Shown piece by piece: positions 47,111 to 58,057 of a stretch of 64,000 nt of DNA. The number at the start of each line of letters is the position of its first letter. Position 1 is the first letter of the stretch. Position numbers and translations under genes: made by a program. This stretch comes from Kappaphycus alvarezii (Eukaryota > Rhodophyta > Florideophyceae > Gigartinales > Solieriaceae), in assembly GCA_002205965.3 (NCBI GenBank), contig NADL03000206.1, positions 1 through 64,000 of the forward strand, given 5' to 3'. The notes under the pieces are model-generated. The model was not told the origin of the DNA. It saw only the letters and a program-made list of their open reading frames with translations, and did no database searches.

Positions 47111-48984
47111 ATGGATCTCAACGCTGCTCGTATAACGTTCACAGGGGGCAAACTGAAGACGTTGAGGAGTTTCTTTACACATATGTCAACGTTGTGATGC
47201 GTGAGAAGAGCGATGAAGAGAAGGCCGCAAGTATCTTCGCTATCTTCATGGTGACGCAAAGCACAAATATAAGGTCCAAGTTTATCGACGGGTGGTCTCT
47301 TAACGGGAATGGGCGTAACTTCGGTGAGGTATGTGAGTGGCTTGTGAAAGAGTATGCTAAGGAGGTAGAACCAGATGAGATGATTCGTACCGCCATAGAG
47401 GCCCGGCTCACTTCGACGATTTGTTAAGCTCATTGGTACTTGTGCGATCTCTATGAAAAGGCCGGTTCAACGCCCAAGCCAAGTACGGAATGCTGCGTAA
47501 GGCGGCGATGGGATAAGCGGCTCTCCGATTTCCTCCTCATCAAGGGCCCTCACACTTTTGATGAACTGAAGGGTACCATAGTAGAATTTGTCAAAAATTC
47601 GGAGACGTTTCAGTCACTGAGTGAGGTACCGAGAGAAACCCATACATCTATGTCTACGTATCCTGAAAAGAATTATCAAAGGCCGGCTACTAGTGCAGCA
47701 GCATTGGAATCTGTCAGGAGCGATGTCAAAAACTTGGAAGAAAGGTTGGAAACTCGATTCGATAATCGACTTGACATGATAACCTCGCAGTTGGAAAGCC
47801 TTACTCTTACCATTAAGAAGAACCAGTCTGGGGCCCCTAAGACCGCAGAAGCCTGTTCTTACAGTCACAAGCCTGGACACTTTGCAAATAGGTGTCCTGA
47901 TAATCCACATAGAAACATCGTTGTGGAAAGTGTGGACGATATGGGCATCATGAAAGTAACTGCTGGTCTAAAGACAAACAGAAGGCAAATTTATCGGACG
48001 CGAGGAGCGAGTCAGGACCAGAGATGAAAATCTTACAAAACAGAAAGGATCAAAGGTTGACGGATGCCGGTAATGTATCCATCGCTGAAGAAATCAGTCA
48101 AGTCAATGTGACAAAAAGGGATGGGGAAGGAACATTTTATCGAAAAACCTAGGCTAGATTATGGAATGCTGGAGCATATCCCACCTGTACCTCCTCGAAC
48201 CAAGAGGCTGATCAAGTTGTTCCAGGAGTGGAAACACTTCGGCCAAGAAGACGAAAAAGGTAAGAAATTTAAGAGTATCCCGAAGGACGTACTAGAATAT
48301 GTGAAGAAGTACAATTTGGTGGCTGAGCTTGCATCAGCCCCAACTGGAATAACGTTTGGTCAACTTTTGAGGGGCGACGCAGAGGATGCGAGAAAAGAAC
48401 TCAAAAAAATTATCAGGTCTAATAAGTCCGCTAAGGGTAAGAAACTGTTTCTTCAATCGGCCTCGACAGCACCAAGACGTCTTAAGCTGGTACCAGTCAA
48501 AGTATTGGGAATGAAACCCAAGCTCTTTTCGATTCGGGCTGTTCCAAACCTCATTTCAGAAACTTTGGTGACAGATCTAGGTCTTCAAATTATTCCAACT
48601 ACTCGAAGAATAACTGTGGCGGATGGAACCGTCTCAAAATGCATGGGCACTGTTGACAAGGTTTCCGTGTTCTTTGGGGACTCTAAAGTTGATGTAGACT
48701 TTCTTGTCATGCCGGATCTCCCTTTCGATGCAATCATTGGCTGCCCTACCATGGAAAGACTAGGGACCTGCATTGACTTGGGCAACCAAATCGTTTCAGT
48801 TAATGTTGACGGCAGAAACGTGAAGATGCCCCTGGATTTCGACAAAAGCACACATCCGGAAGATTTAAAAGAAACGGACAGTGAAGATTTCACTTCTAGC
48901 TATGACAGCGAAGATTCCGAACCAACTAACACTTTCGGAAGTGAAAAGGGTACGCTCGGGGATAATGAACATGGCATGGGATGA
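47111..48984 (+). pseudogene. gag: Gypsy copy 1 gag-protease, frameshifted
   Basis: Start ATG 47111 (MDLNAARITF), conserved in copy 2. A one-base loss near 47155, then indels near 47270, 47410 and 47470, break the frame. The protein otherwise tracks copy 2 closely: capsid-like helices, a coiled-coil segment (KNLEERLETRFDNRLDMI) and a first CCHC knuckle in which the second Cys is changed (CSYSHKPGHFANRC). The second knuckle is destroyed by frameshifts. The 48121-48984 ORF holds the linker and the protease; the DSGA active site seen in copy 2 is lost here (SIRAVPNLIS). Inactive. Confidence 0.85.
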
Positions 48985-51590
48985 TTATGATTCTGGGTTT
49001 GAAACAGATGAAGACTGGAATTCTAGGGTAGGTTTGACACCTGAATGTGTTTCTTTTTGCGATAATATCGAATCAAAGGACGGAATTCGGAGCATGAAAG
49101 AAGATACAATTGCAAGGAAAACAAAATATCGAATTCCATATCTGAAGATTGAGCACGCCGGAAGAGGTCCTTCAAAATTTGGAGGGAGGCGCTCGAGAAA
49201 AAACCAGCGCCAAATGGCAGAAATTCAAGAAAAAGTACAGCTCCTTCCTGCCCCCGCCTCAATGAAAATATCCGACATTTTAACATCTTCCGAAGTAATT
49301 GCATGGAGCATTTCAGATCTAAGACAAGCAAGTGTACCGGTCACTCACTCATTTGAACTTACCGATACTCAACCAATTTACCACAGGCCTAGACGTCAAC
49401 CGCCAAATATGACCAATTTATCTCAGAGAATGTTACAAGTATGCTGGAAAATGATATTATTCGGCCAGTTTCATCCCCATGGTCATTTCCAGTTGGTAGC
49501 ACCAAAGAAGGATGGAAACTTCGCTTTTGCGTCGATTACCGACAACTGAACCAGAGAATGATACCCGATCGATTTCCGATTCCAAATATGGAGGAAATCC
49601 TCGAGGATTGAAGGACGGGAGATACTTCACCTATCAATTGATCTTTACACTGGTTATTGGCAGATTCCATTGGATGAAAAATGTAAGGAAAAAACAACTT
49701 TTACCAGCAAAGCCGGTACATTCAGGTTCGAAGTGATGCCTTTTGGTCTCATGAATGCCCCAGCTACATTCCAAAGAATGATGAACGAGGTTTTGAAAGG
49801 ACTTCCATTTGCAAGAGTTTATATCGATGATGTGGTAATTTCTCAAAAACCTTGGATCAGCACATATCGCATGTCAAGACAGTAGTGGAGAGATATCTGC
49901 ATACAGCCGAAAATTAAGTTAGCAAATGCTTCTTTGCGAAAACTTCTATCCAATTACTCGGCATATCGTCGATCAAGAGGGAATTAAAGTGGATCCAGAG
50001 AAAACGAAAAAAATCAAGTTGGCACCAAGGCCCGCCTCAAAGACGGAGGTTCGAAGCTTCTTAGGACTGGCCTCATATTACAGAAGATTTATCAAAGATT
50101 TCGCCAAACTGCAGCACCGTTACATGCCAGCACTACAAAGAACGGAAAATTTTACTGGAACAAGGAAATGCAAACTGCATTTGAGGAGCTTAAAGATAAG
50201 CTATGTGTCCCCCAGTGCTCATGTATCCAGATTTCAAGAGACCATTTGTTGTGGAGACAGATGCCTCAGAACGGTCTTTGGGTGCCGTTTTGTCCCAAAA
50301 AGATGAAAACGGAAGACTACACCCTGTTCAATTCGCAAGTCGCACTCTGAATGATGCGAAAGGAGTACTCAGTCTGCGAAAAAGAAGCGCTAGCTGTCGT
50401 CTTCGCACTGAAAAAGTTTCGCGTGTACCTTTTATCACTCGAGAAATTTGTCTTGATAACTGCACCAGCACTTAAGACAGCATTCCAAAAGAAAGATGTA
50501 CATCACCGTTGGCCCGATGGCTCGACATTTTCGCAGAATATCGGTTTGAAATTGTGTATAGGCCGGACGCAATAATCAGCCTGCCGATTACCTATCCCGC
50601 TTGACTGATCCAATGATTCCAAGTGAAAAGGCTTCCGAGGATATCGTCGGAGTTGCCAGGTGCAAGTGCCGAACAATAACGAGTACGAAGCTAATTAAAT
50701 TTCCTTGATGGACAGAAATGAGAAAGATTGATCTCGAACACAGAAATTGGGTACGCAGGAACCAAAAGGCTTTACATTGTGGAATGGGAAACTCTTCCGA
50801 CACAAAACAGCCGTCCTCGACTAGTGGCCCCTATGAAAGAAAGAATGAAGATCTTAAGGACTTTCATGTGAGTTAGGGCATTGGATCTCGAAACAACCAA
50901 AAAATCATTACGAGAGATTCTGGTGGCCCAGTATCCATAAGAGTCTATAATTTCGTGAAAAGCTGCGACAACTGTCAAAATTCACTCCGATACGAAGTAT
51001 AAGAAACTCTAACTTTCCAGTTTCCGGTCTTTTGAAACATTCTCAATTGACTTTACCGGCCCATTCAAGAAACCTCTTCCGGAAACAAATATCTCCTTAT
51101 AGGGGTGGAACATCTTACTAGATGGCCAATAGCAGTTGCAGTTGAGGAGGCCAATGCTGAAGTGGTCCAGATTCATCAAAAAAAAATAATTGAACCGTTT
51201 GGTCTTCCAAAAAGGATCATCTCGGATAACGCCCTTTGTTTTACTGCAACTTCACTGCTTCGTTTCTTGGAAGGAAAAGGTATTCAGCTAAAAACAGTTC
51301 TCGCGTACGCTCCTATGTCAAACGGGAAAGCGGAGAGGATGGTTGGAACCATTAAACGAGCAATATCGAAAACTATGTCGGAGAATGAAATCCAATGGGA
51401 AGATGCCTTACCAAAAGTATTATACGGCTACCGTCGAAGAAGAGGAAGAAGTGGACGCTCACCATTCGAGCTAATGTATGGAAGGGCTCCTAGAATGTTG
51501 CAGAGAGACATGGAAACAAATATTATCGATGAAGAGAGTAGAGAAGTCGACTACTGGCCATCGAAGGCTGGAGATCACACCGCGCGCTAA
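48940..51590 (+). pseudogene. pol: Gypsy copy 1 pol: RT, RNase H, integrase, many frameshifts
   Basis: Pol enters in an overlapping frame near 48960 (NMAWDDYDSGFETDEDW). RT pieces: VTHSFELTDTQPIYHRPRRQ (to 49420), MPFGLMNAPATFQRMMNEV and VYIDDVV (49736-49840). RNase H: VVETDASERSLGAVLSQKDE (50230-50300) and KEALAVVFALKKFRVYLLS. Integrase core: HLTRWPIAVAVEEANAEV, then IISDNALCF ... MSNGKAERMVGTIKRA, an intact D-x35-E in the ORF 51105-51590. Breaks occur roughly every 200-400 bases, so it is non-functional, but each domain is recognisable and nearly identical to copy 2. Confidence 0.85.
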
Positions 51591-51599
51591 CACAGAAAA

Positions 51600-52967
51600 G
51601 AAATAAGGATGAAGAGCCTCCAGTCCAAACTTTTCAGTCGGCTCTAAAGTACTTGTAGTACATGGAAAAGCAGCAGCAGGCTGTGAAGTGGCCGGCCTTC
51701 CAACAAAGTACTCGAACCCTTGCATCGTCACGGAGGAAAGACACCCGCATTATAAGCTCTGTTCAGGCTCAGGGAAGAGATCAAGGAGGGCCATCCATGC
51801 ACGTCGTCTGGTCCCTTACCATCAGAGGCCTGAAGAATTCCTTCTCACACAGGACTATGCGCAACCACGGGGCATACTCATCTTTAACTATAGATGATTC
51901 CTATGGGAGGAAAAAGGGCCTGGGAATGGATCATCTCGATTACGCGGGACTACTACGAACTCCATGTAATCATCCATTTCTATATTAATATATGCCTATG
52001 TTTTCGTACATTGAACGGACCATTGCTACCTCAAGAAGATTTCCGACTATTAATAAGAGTCCTATTTTCATTCCAAAACGGAAGGTTCACGGAAGCAGGT
52101 CCAGAGTTTGTGGAAGTAATATATCATTAATCTATAGGAAGGTATGGAATGGTAGCTATCAGAGACTTGTCGCAAACGATCTGAATATTTCCGTCCGATT
52201 TACGTATTTCTCAAGAACAACCAAGATGTGCGACGAGAGGTTACGCCTTACCCCTGATATGGAATATCAACTGTTCCCATAAGGAACCTTATGTTCCCCG
52301 CCACAAATTGGGAACATTGAGGGTGGCGGAGATCCTCCCGAAGCAGTGATGATGACCCGAGGAGGACCTTCGGGAGACAACAACCCTCAGAAGAGGTTCT
52401 GGTCGTCCCCCAAGAGGACCTCGTGCAGCTCCCAGTACGTCAGGAACTGTCGGGGCCATTTATCGCAACAGCCACCACAACTTCTTCTCTAGCCCTCCTT
52501 CACAACCATGCACATACAGTTGGTAGAAGAAGATTATCTTTTTGGTTGCGCTATATCTCCGAGGACGCGAACGATGCGCAGGTCATTTCTTACTTCATGA
52601 TAAGCATCTGTTTATGTTTTCGGGCGCTACATGGACCGCACCTATCTTAAGAAGATTATTCTTGATGATGCGTGTCTTCTTTTCTTATCGGCATCCATTC
52701 CCCCGGCATCTTCCAGAAGAGTTTGCATATCATATATTTTTCACTCTTGGAAGATTCGGAAGAGTCGCGGAAGAAGAATGTATTCAACCCCACCTCGATG
52801 TCATCAAACCAATAGATGAGGCTATGCTACAAAGTGAGGTACCGGTAATGCAAACTTACTTTTTGGAGCATCATATTGGTAATCAGTTGCATCCGTACCC
52901 GTTTGAAAGACCTTACATCTTATCAATAAGACAGCGAACACTAACGGAAACAGAAGAAGAACAATGA
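51600..52967 (+). pseudogene. Gypsy copy 1 integrase tail plus ORF3 (two-repeat protein), frameshifted
   Basis: After the integrase core comes a basic tail (SGKRSRRAIHARRLVPYHQR). A frame starting ATG 51894 (MIPMGGKRAWEW) then opens ORF3, overlapping the stop of the tail. Repeat 1 runs to about 52280 with shifts, a G/P/R-rich linker to about 52520, and repeat 2 from 52528 to the TGA at 52965-52967. Repeat 2 (ICLCFRALHGPHL, LPEEFAYHIFF, GRFGRVA, HPYPFERPY) is homologous to repeat 1 (ICLCFRTLNGPLL, GPEFVEVIYH, GRYGMVA, VPYPLWEPY). This copy supplies the C-terminal end that copy 2 lacks because of the window edge. No known family recognised. Confidence 0.75.
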
Positions 52968-53030
52968 AGACGAGCCGGGACGTTCGTCTGGAGCGGCATT
53001 GAGTACGAGACGGGACGTTCGACCTAAGTG

Positions 53031-53036
53031 CGGGGG
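53031..53036 (+). other. Putative polypurine tract, gypsy copy 1
   Basis: CGGGGG directly before TGTTAG, a G-rich tract in the right place for plus-strand priming at the 3' LTR. If the LTR instead starts at TGATAGG (53051), the tract is 14 bases away, so the exact boundary is uncertain. Confidence 0.5.
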
Positions 53037-53483
53037 TGTTAGGCGCGTGCTGATAGGAACGGATTTTTTTTGTCGCCATCATCTACAGGCCTTTAGTTTA
53101 CTGTACTACCTCTCTTTGTCCAAATTTGCTTATAGTTCCGGTCCTTCCTCGTCCTCCCTGAACCTTGCTTATCATTAACGCGGTCCCCTCCAAATTTACT
53201 TCCATTTTATGTAGATATTTTTATTCTGCATCTACCCTCTGAATCGATCCAGAATCAAGTTCTTTTTTCCTTTTTGCTTACCTCCTCCCAAATTCGCTTT
53301 TTTGAGAAAAAGGCGCGAATGCACTACTAGAAAATCCCTTACAGATTTATTTTACCTATTCCTTATCCATAGAACCTGCCCCGGGAGCCTAATTAAACCC
53401 CTTCATTCCAAGTTTTAAACGTCCCCGATCATTTTGCTCATCACTGCTCTTCCTCCACACCCCCGCTCACCCCTTTTCCAGAA

Positions 53484-54035
53484 ATGACGTCAAATCGCCC
53501 TCTGTCCCTATCTCCAAAACCGCCGTTCCCGCCCCGTCAATGGCCTCCGTCTCGCCGCCTACGGGCCAACCGATGCCGACGACTACATCCGGCGGCAAAC
53601 TAAGAAGAAAATCATCGAGTTCGTTAGCCGCCTATTTACAGAGGAAGAACAAGGGAGGTAAGTGAGGATGAGACTGAAAAGTCGAGGAGGAGAGCGTGGA
53701 GTCCTTCGAGGATGGTTAGCCCTGAGCTAGTGTACGAGACTCAGTAGAAGGATGGGGAGGAAGACGAGGATGGGGAGGAGGAAGACGAGGAAGACGAGGG
53801 GGAGGAGAGGGAGAATGAGGGAACAGGGGCATGGCAAGTGTTGGACTGGTGGCTGGACTGGAGAGTATGGAACAAGTGGTGCCGGTGCTGGAACCGGATG
53901 GAGATATCTTTATTAGTTTAGATATCTCCCAGGAGGGAATAGAGATCTATGAGCCGTTCGCAGATATTTGTGGGGACTGCTTGGACAGCATGGATATTTT
54001 AGAGGAGTTGTTTGGATCTGATTTAGAGAATGGAA
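53484..54035 (+). pseudogene. LTR-encoded acidic protein ORF0, copy in gypsy 1 3' LTR (frameshifted)
   Basis: N-module near 53484-53650 (MTSNRPLSLSPK, then in a shifted frame NGLRLAAYGPTDADDYIRR and IIEFVSRLF). A Glu-rich middle follows with a TAG near 53742. The C-module in the 53831 frame is EQVVPVLEPDGD, LDISQEG, PFADICGDCLDSMDILEELFGSDLENG. That frame continues past the usual C-terminal end because the copy 2 stop context differs. Clearly the same protein as at 57346 and 15476. A TAATTAAA box lies at 53390. Confidence 0.7.
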
Positions 54036-54165
54036 ATAAGAGGATCTCATTGATTGTTAGTTTCTTAAGTATCTTTTGTTTAGAGTATATCATCCATACA
54101 AGTGTTTCTGTGCATTTCCTGGTTCCTTCTGTAGTTTTGTTCGGACTTTAGGGTACCCAAAAGTC

Positions 54166-54173
54166 TATATAAG
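54166..54173 (+). promoter_or_regulatory. TATA box in gypsy 1 3' LTR
   Basis: TATATAAG in the same context as in the other LTRs (AGTCTATATAAGCTGAG). Confidence 0.6.
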
Positions 54174-54479
54174 CTGAGTGAACTGCTTCCTTATGGAGAG
54201 TTTAAGCAAGTTGGCAGACAACTTCAAGCCCAGTCCCAAATAGTTAGGAAGTTGAGAGTCAACTTCAGACCTAGAGCATTTATTCTACGCTAGTCACTGA
54301 GCATAGGTGGTAGGACTCTGCCCCTTCCATACTTGCTTGTAGCCCATTTAACTTTCTTCCCTATCCACTCCTTTTTGTTCGTTCAACTATACCATGGTAG
54401 CACTTTTGTCGCTTGCAACACCTCCTTCTTGGGGTAATTGGTTCTGAGGATCTCTTCTCCTGCCGATTTATCCCTATCA

Positions 54480-54821
54480 CAGGTGACGTCGAAGTACTCT
54501 ATGCCCCCACTGCTTTCGATGGCGCGGATGTTCAGCCTGGTCCGATGTTGACCGGTCTGGCGAGGTTTCAGGACAAGAACTGGTCGTCTTAGCTTTGTGC
54601 GAGTCTTGTAGTGTCAGCTGACAATCTACCTTGTAATGCGTTCTGGCCGTGTGCGCAATGCATGAGATGTTCTCCGAATACGTCAATAGTTTCCGGCAGT
54701 GGGTCCTCGGACATGGTGTGTTCGGGAGGAAGAGCAGGTCTTGGCAATAGTACTGGAGCCACAGATAAAAGCACAGGGAATCGATGTGTGTTTTGAGACG
54801 CGGGCAGTGGGCGCAATGCAC
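54480..54821 (-). pseudogene. Zinc-finger/nuclease-domain element relic, minus strand, cut by the gypsy LTR
   Basis: Read on the minus strand: YLWLQYYCQ, a CPRTHC ... DVFGEHLMHCAHG finger-like region in shifted frames, and a terminal NIRAIESSGGIEYFDVT directly abutting the LTR end at 54479. Compare 56490-56892 (VWLQYYCQ, CPRRNC, DVHGDHLMHCLHG, RPDIQAMGSSGGTDFFDVTF). The LTR therefore interrupts the nuclease-like domain right after FDVT. The missing remainder is not found on the far side of the gypsy element, where a plus-strand relic lies instead. 54830-55060 shows no gene. Confidence 0.6.
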
Positions 54822-55069
54822 CCAGCCCTCGCCCCTGGAAAGGCCATCGACACCCGAAAATCTCAGATCACAAAACTGGGGAAATGCAGTGTTAATTTAC
54901 TATGGTAGATGTGTGGCTTAGTACCCACTAAATTTGTACCGGAGCGTAGATATCGTATCACAAAACTAAGACTCTTTGATTGTTTATCAATGCGTAAACA
55001 GCATTTTAAATTTCAGGAGTAAATTTCAGAAATACTAACGAAGAAGAAGACTTTACCAAGCAGAAAAGG

Positions 55070-56190
55070 GGGGCTAGCGGCCCTCAAAAGGGGAAATACT
55101 ATCCGAGCCAGGAACGGTTGAGTAATCGTCGGTTGATAGCGACAGAAGTTCGTTGTTGTACGAGCGAACTGATAATCGTGAACAAGCGATCGCGCTCGAA
55201 GGCAGGGCTACTGCCTTTACGTAGTGCGATGTACTCAGCAATTCTGGACAGACCCTTTCGGCACCGGGACCGACAGACCCGTATATATCGAAAGCCATCG
55301 AGTGGAAGTCGATACGTATTTCGGCGCAGAGGTGGCCATAGCGGAGAGATTTCGCCGCTCAGATGCAGTAAGGGCAGCGAGGGCGTGTGAATCCGCTGTT
55401 GGGCGTATGGAGCGGGTGGGGCTGATGACAGTGACGTCGTAGCCCTGCGGGACGGGAGAGAACTGTACATCATCGATATAGATGTCGAGGCGACGCGGGA
55501 GTTGGAGGTCGGGCAAGTCTTGCGGGAAGGTCCATTCCCGACAGGGCGAATCCCAATGGATAAGCGTGATACCTCGGAAATGAGGCGGTCGCGAACACAA
55601 TTGTGGCGCCGAATGGAGCCGTAGCGGCAAGGACAGACAGAGGCATGGTGTCCGTAGGAATCCAGGGTGGACAGTGCGGAGTGGGCGGCGGCGCAATAGG
55701 TGCAGGTTGTGTGCCGAGAAGATGGGACACCAAGACGAGGCAAACCATGGTTCGCATGCTTCAGGAGCGGCCCGGGTACCGAGATGGCTCTGCGGGAGGT
55801 TGTCAAAGGGACGGGAGCGTGGGAAGAAGCGACGGAAGCTAGGCGGCAGAGTAGCCGGGCCTTTGGAGGAGGAGAGGTCGACGGAAGAGAGAAGTCTGGC
55901 GCGAAGCGCCTTTGTGATCTCAGCAGTAGCAGTTGTCTGGAAGTCAGACAGGCCGGGGAAGAAGAGGCGCGGAGGCCAGCAAGGACGGCGGGTGGGAAAC
56001 TGTCGGGGAGGCTGTATTTGGCCCGGATAGAGCGAGAGGCGTTGAGATCAAGGCGAGACGTCGAAGCAATCACCGAGGAGGAGGCAAGAAGTGGAGGAGG
56101 AGAGAACAGAGCAGGGAAACGTTGGGTGTTTCTCTTGGAACGTGTATCCGATCTATCCCATGGTTTTCCAGACAACCATAATAGACTCAA
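55070..56190 (-). pseudogene. G+C-rich second type of zinc-finger/nuclease-domain relic
   Basis: The minus strand has a 363-codon ORF (56190-55099), but the recognisable protein switches frame. CTYCAAAHSALSTLDSYGHH with ASVC gives a CX2C...HX3C finger, then GSIRRHNCVRDRLISEVSRL. A second frame (55696-55235) then gives LDIYIDDVQ and YDVTVISPTRSI, followed by ERRNLSAMATSAPKYVS. The order CCHC, RRHN-VRD, D-I...DVTV-SP is that of the C-terminal region of non-LTR-type pol proteins with restriction-like endonuclease. The reverse transcriptase itself is not visible upstream on the minus strand. Several plus-strand ORFs over it are shadows. Confidence 0.5.
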
Positions 56191-56239
56191 AAAGGGTATA
56201 CCGACACCGTAAGGGGAAGGAACTCCGCTCCCTAAAATG

Positions 56240-56892
56240 CTACCTTCAGGCCAGCCATCAAGCAGGCCGCATTGGACATGACGGCTGCTGCAGCGTGCCT
56301 TGCATCAAAACCCCCGACTTTCCGTACGTCTCCAGTGCCCTCACAGCCATGTTCCTTGCCAGTCATTTAACACTGCATATGCATCCGGGTGCCAACCTGC
56401 AAGAGTGGAGATTGGCACAGGCACGAGCCTACATCTGTGGAGTCGCGATAAAGGATTGATATCTTCTCTGCTTTGTATTTCGCGCCGCATTCAGAGAGGA
56501 CATCGGTTGAAGGCCCTCACTCTTCTGTTGGAGGGAACGAGGGGATTCACGAAGGTAACATCAAAAAAGTCGGTCCCTCCGCTGCTTCCCATTGCCTGGA
56601 TGTCTGGTCTCGTGCGGTGGAGACCATGGCGTGGCTCGACAACAGGATGACGAGCAGCTCTTGCCAGGTCTTTCGCGAGAAGGGTTACTTGGCGATCGTG
56701 TCGGTTGATCCGTTGGGCTCCATGCAAGCAGTGCATCAGATGATCGCCATGTACATCGAATGTGTCCGGGCAATTCCTTCTCGGGCATGACGTGCCAGGG
56801 TGAAAAAGTGGGACTTGACAGTAGTATTGAAGCCACACCGAGAATTCTCGAGGGTCATTGCTTGTGTAATACAAAAAATGGTCCTCCCTCAT
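56240..56892 (-). pseudogene. Zinc-finger/nuclease-domain relic with GWHPDA tail, minus strand
   Basis: The best preserved of the relics. ORF 56892-56491: VWLQYYCQVPLF, CPRRNC ... DVHGDHLMHC (CX4C...HX3C), RINRHDRQVTLLAKDLARAA, RPDIQAMGSSGG, TDFFDVTFVNPL. After a break the minus strand continues (56460-56240) with LVPVPISTLAGWHPDAYAV and LARNMAVRALETYG, a tail typical of these C-terminal regions. RPDI and FDVT supply the Asp residues expected of a PD-(D/E)xK fold. Only the C-terminal part of a larger pol is present. The mobile-element assignment is by family resemblance. Confidence 0.6.
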
Positions 56893-56984
56893 TTAATACA
56901 GGAAATGGTCCTCCCTTCACGTAATACAGGAAATGGTCCTCCCTTCACGTAAGACAGGAATGGTCCTCCCCTCGTGTAATCCAG
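56866..56984. repeat. Minisatellite of about 28-bp units
   Basis: Four imperfect direct copies built on TAATACAGGAAATGGTCCTC, units of 27-29 bases, the two middle copies nearly identical. It overlaps the start of the minus-strand relic and ends just before the copy 2 LTR region. Confidence 0.85.
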
Positions 56985-57231
56985 CAACCTACAACGATCC
57001 CGCCCCTAACTTCTCCAACCGTCATTTCCAAATTTACTTCCATTTTATCTAGATATTTTTATACTGTATTTAACCCTCTGAATCGACCCCGAATCAAGTC
57101 CCTTTTCCCTTTTAGCTTACCTCCTCCTCCAAATTCGCCTTTTTTGAGAAGAAGGGCGCAAATGCACTATTGCAAATCCCTTGCAGATTTATTTTACCTA
57201 TTCCTAATCTATAGAACCTGCCCCGGGAGCC

Positions 57232-57239
57232 TATTTAAA
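57232..57239 (+). promoter_or_regulatory. TATA-like box upstream of ORF0, copy 2
   Basis: TATTTAAA, 107 bases before the ORF0 ATG at 57346. Same relative position as in the solo LTR. Confidence 0.4.
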
Positions 57240-57345
57240 CCCCTTTATTCTAAGTTCCAAATGCCCCGATCATTTTACTCATCACCCCTCTCCCCACACA
57301 CCCAAAGCACCCCACATTGCCTCCTGTTCTCCAACTTCTATCACA

Positions 57346-57929
57346 ATGAGCAACCTTCGCCCCTCTGTCCCTATTTCCAAAAACCGCCCTTCCCGTTCCA
57401 TCAATGGCCTTCGTCTCGCCGCCTACGGGCCAACCGATGCCGACGACTACATCCGGCGGCAAACAAAGAAGCAAATCATCGAGTTCGTGCGCCGCCTCTT
57501 CATAGAAGAAGAAGCGAGGGAGGTAAGTCCGGGAGAGGCTGAGAAGGTCGAGGAGGAGAGCGGGGTCCTTCGAGGAATGGTTAGCCCTGAGCTAGTGTAC
57601 GAGGATCAGGAAGATGAGGATGAGAGGATGAGGAGGATGAGAGGATGAGGATGAGGAGAAGAGAGGAAGGAGGAGGAGGAGAGGAGGAGGATGAGGAAGA
57701 TGAGGCAACAGGGGGCATGGAAAGTGTTGGACCGGTGGGGCCTGGAATAGAGAGTATGGATCAAGTTGTGCCCACGATGGAACCGGATGGAGATATCTTT
57801 AGTAGTCTAGATATCTCCCAGGGGGAAATAGAGAGTTGTGAGCCATTCGCAGATATTTGTGGGGACTGCTTGGACAGCATGGATATTTTAGAGGAGTTGT
57901 TTGGATCTGATTTAGAGAATGGGAAATAA
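57346..57929 (+). CDS. LTR-encoded acidic protein ORF0, best copy
   Basis: Two overlapping frames sharing ATGA at 57645. The first (57346-57648, 100 codons) starts MSNLRPSVPISK and contains NGLRLAAYGPTDADDYIRR, IIEFVRRLFIEEEAREV and PELVYEDQEDE. The second (57645-57929, 94 codons) holds a Glu/Gly-rich stretch, then DQVVPTMEPDGD, LDISQGE, PFADICGDCLDSMDILEELFGSDLENG. In the solo LTR the same modules lie in one frame, so the break inside the Glu/Asp-rich low-complexity region is probably a frameshift of an ancestral ~195-residue protein. Coupled reinitiation through ATGA is possible but less likely. Strongly acidic centre and C-terminus, no membrane segment, no known family. Lies in U3, upstream of the genomic TATA box. 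Confidence 0.75.
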
Positions 57930-58057
57930 GAGGACCAAATTAATTGTTAGTTTCTTAAGTATCTTTTGCTTAGAGTATATTGTCCACACAAAGTATTTTT
58001 ATGCATTTCTTAGTATCTTCTGTAGTTTTGTTCGGACTTTAGGGGTAGCCAAAAGTC

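Larger units (their letters stand above)
53037..54479 (+). mobile_element. 3' LTR of gypsy copy 1, about 1.43 kb, ORF0-bearing
   Basis: Ends CCCTATCA at 54479. The start is either TGTTAG at 53037, just after the G tract, or TGATAGG at 53051, which pairs perfectly with the terminal CCTATCA. It is homologous to the copy 2 5' LTR from 53190 onward, and its last ~430 bases match all LTRs here. It carries a damaged ORF0 and the TATATAAG box at 54166. It does not match the 5' LTR of its own element in the U3 part. Its right flank (CAGGT) does not repeat the left flank of the element (GTAAT). Confidence 0.85.

Noticed and set aside
55099-56190. 363-codon minus-strand ORF as one intact gene
   Set aside because: Only its middle resembles a known domain order, and the continuation of that domain lies in a different overlapping frame. 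The N-terminal third is Ser/Leu/Pro-rich G+C-driven sequence. Treated as a frameshifted relic.
55700-56212. Plus-strand ORFs rich in Gly, Arg and Glu
   Set aside because: They are the complement of the minus-strand relic and show low-complexity composition without any motif.
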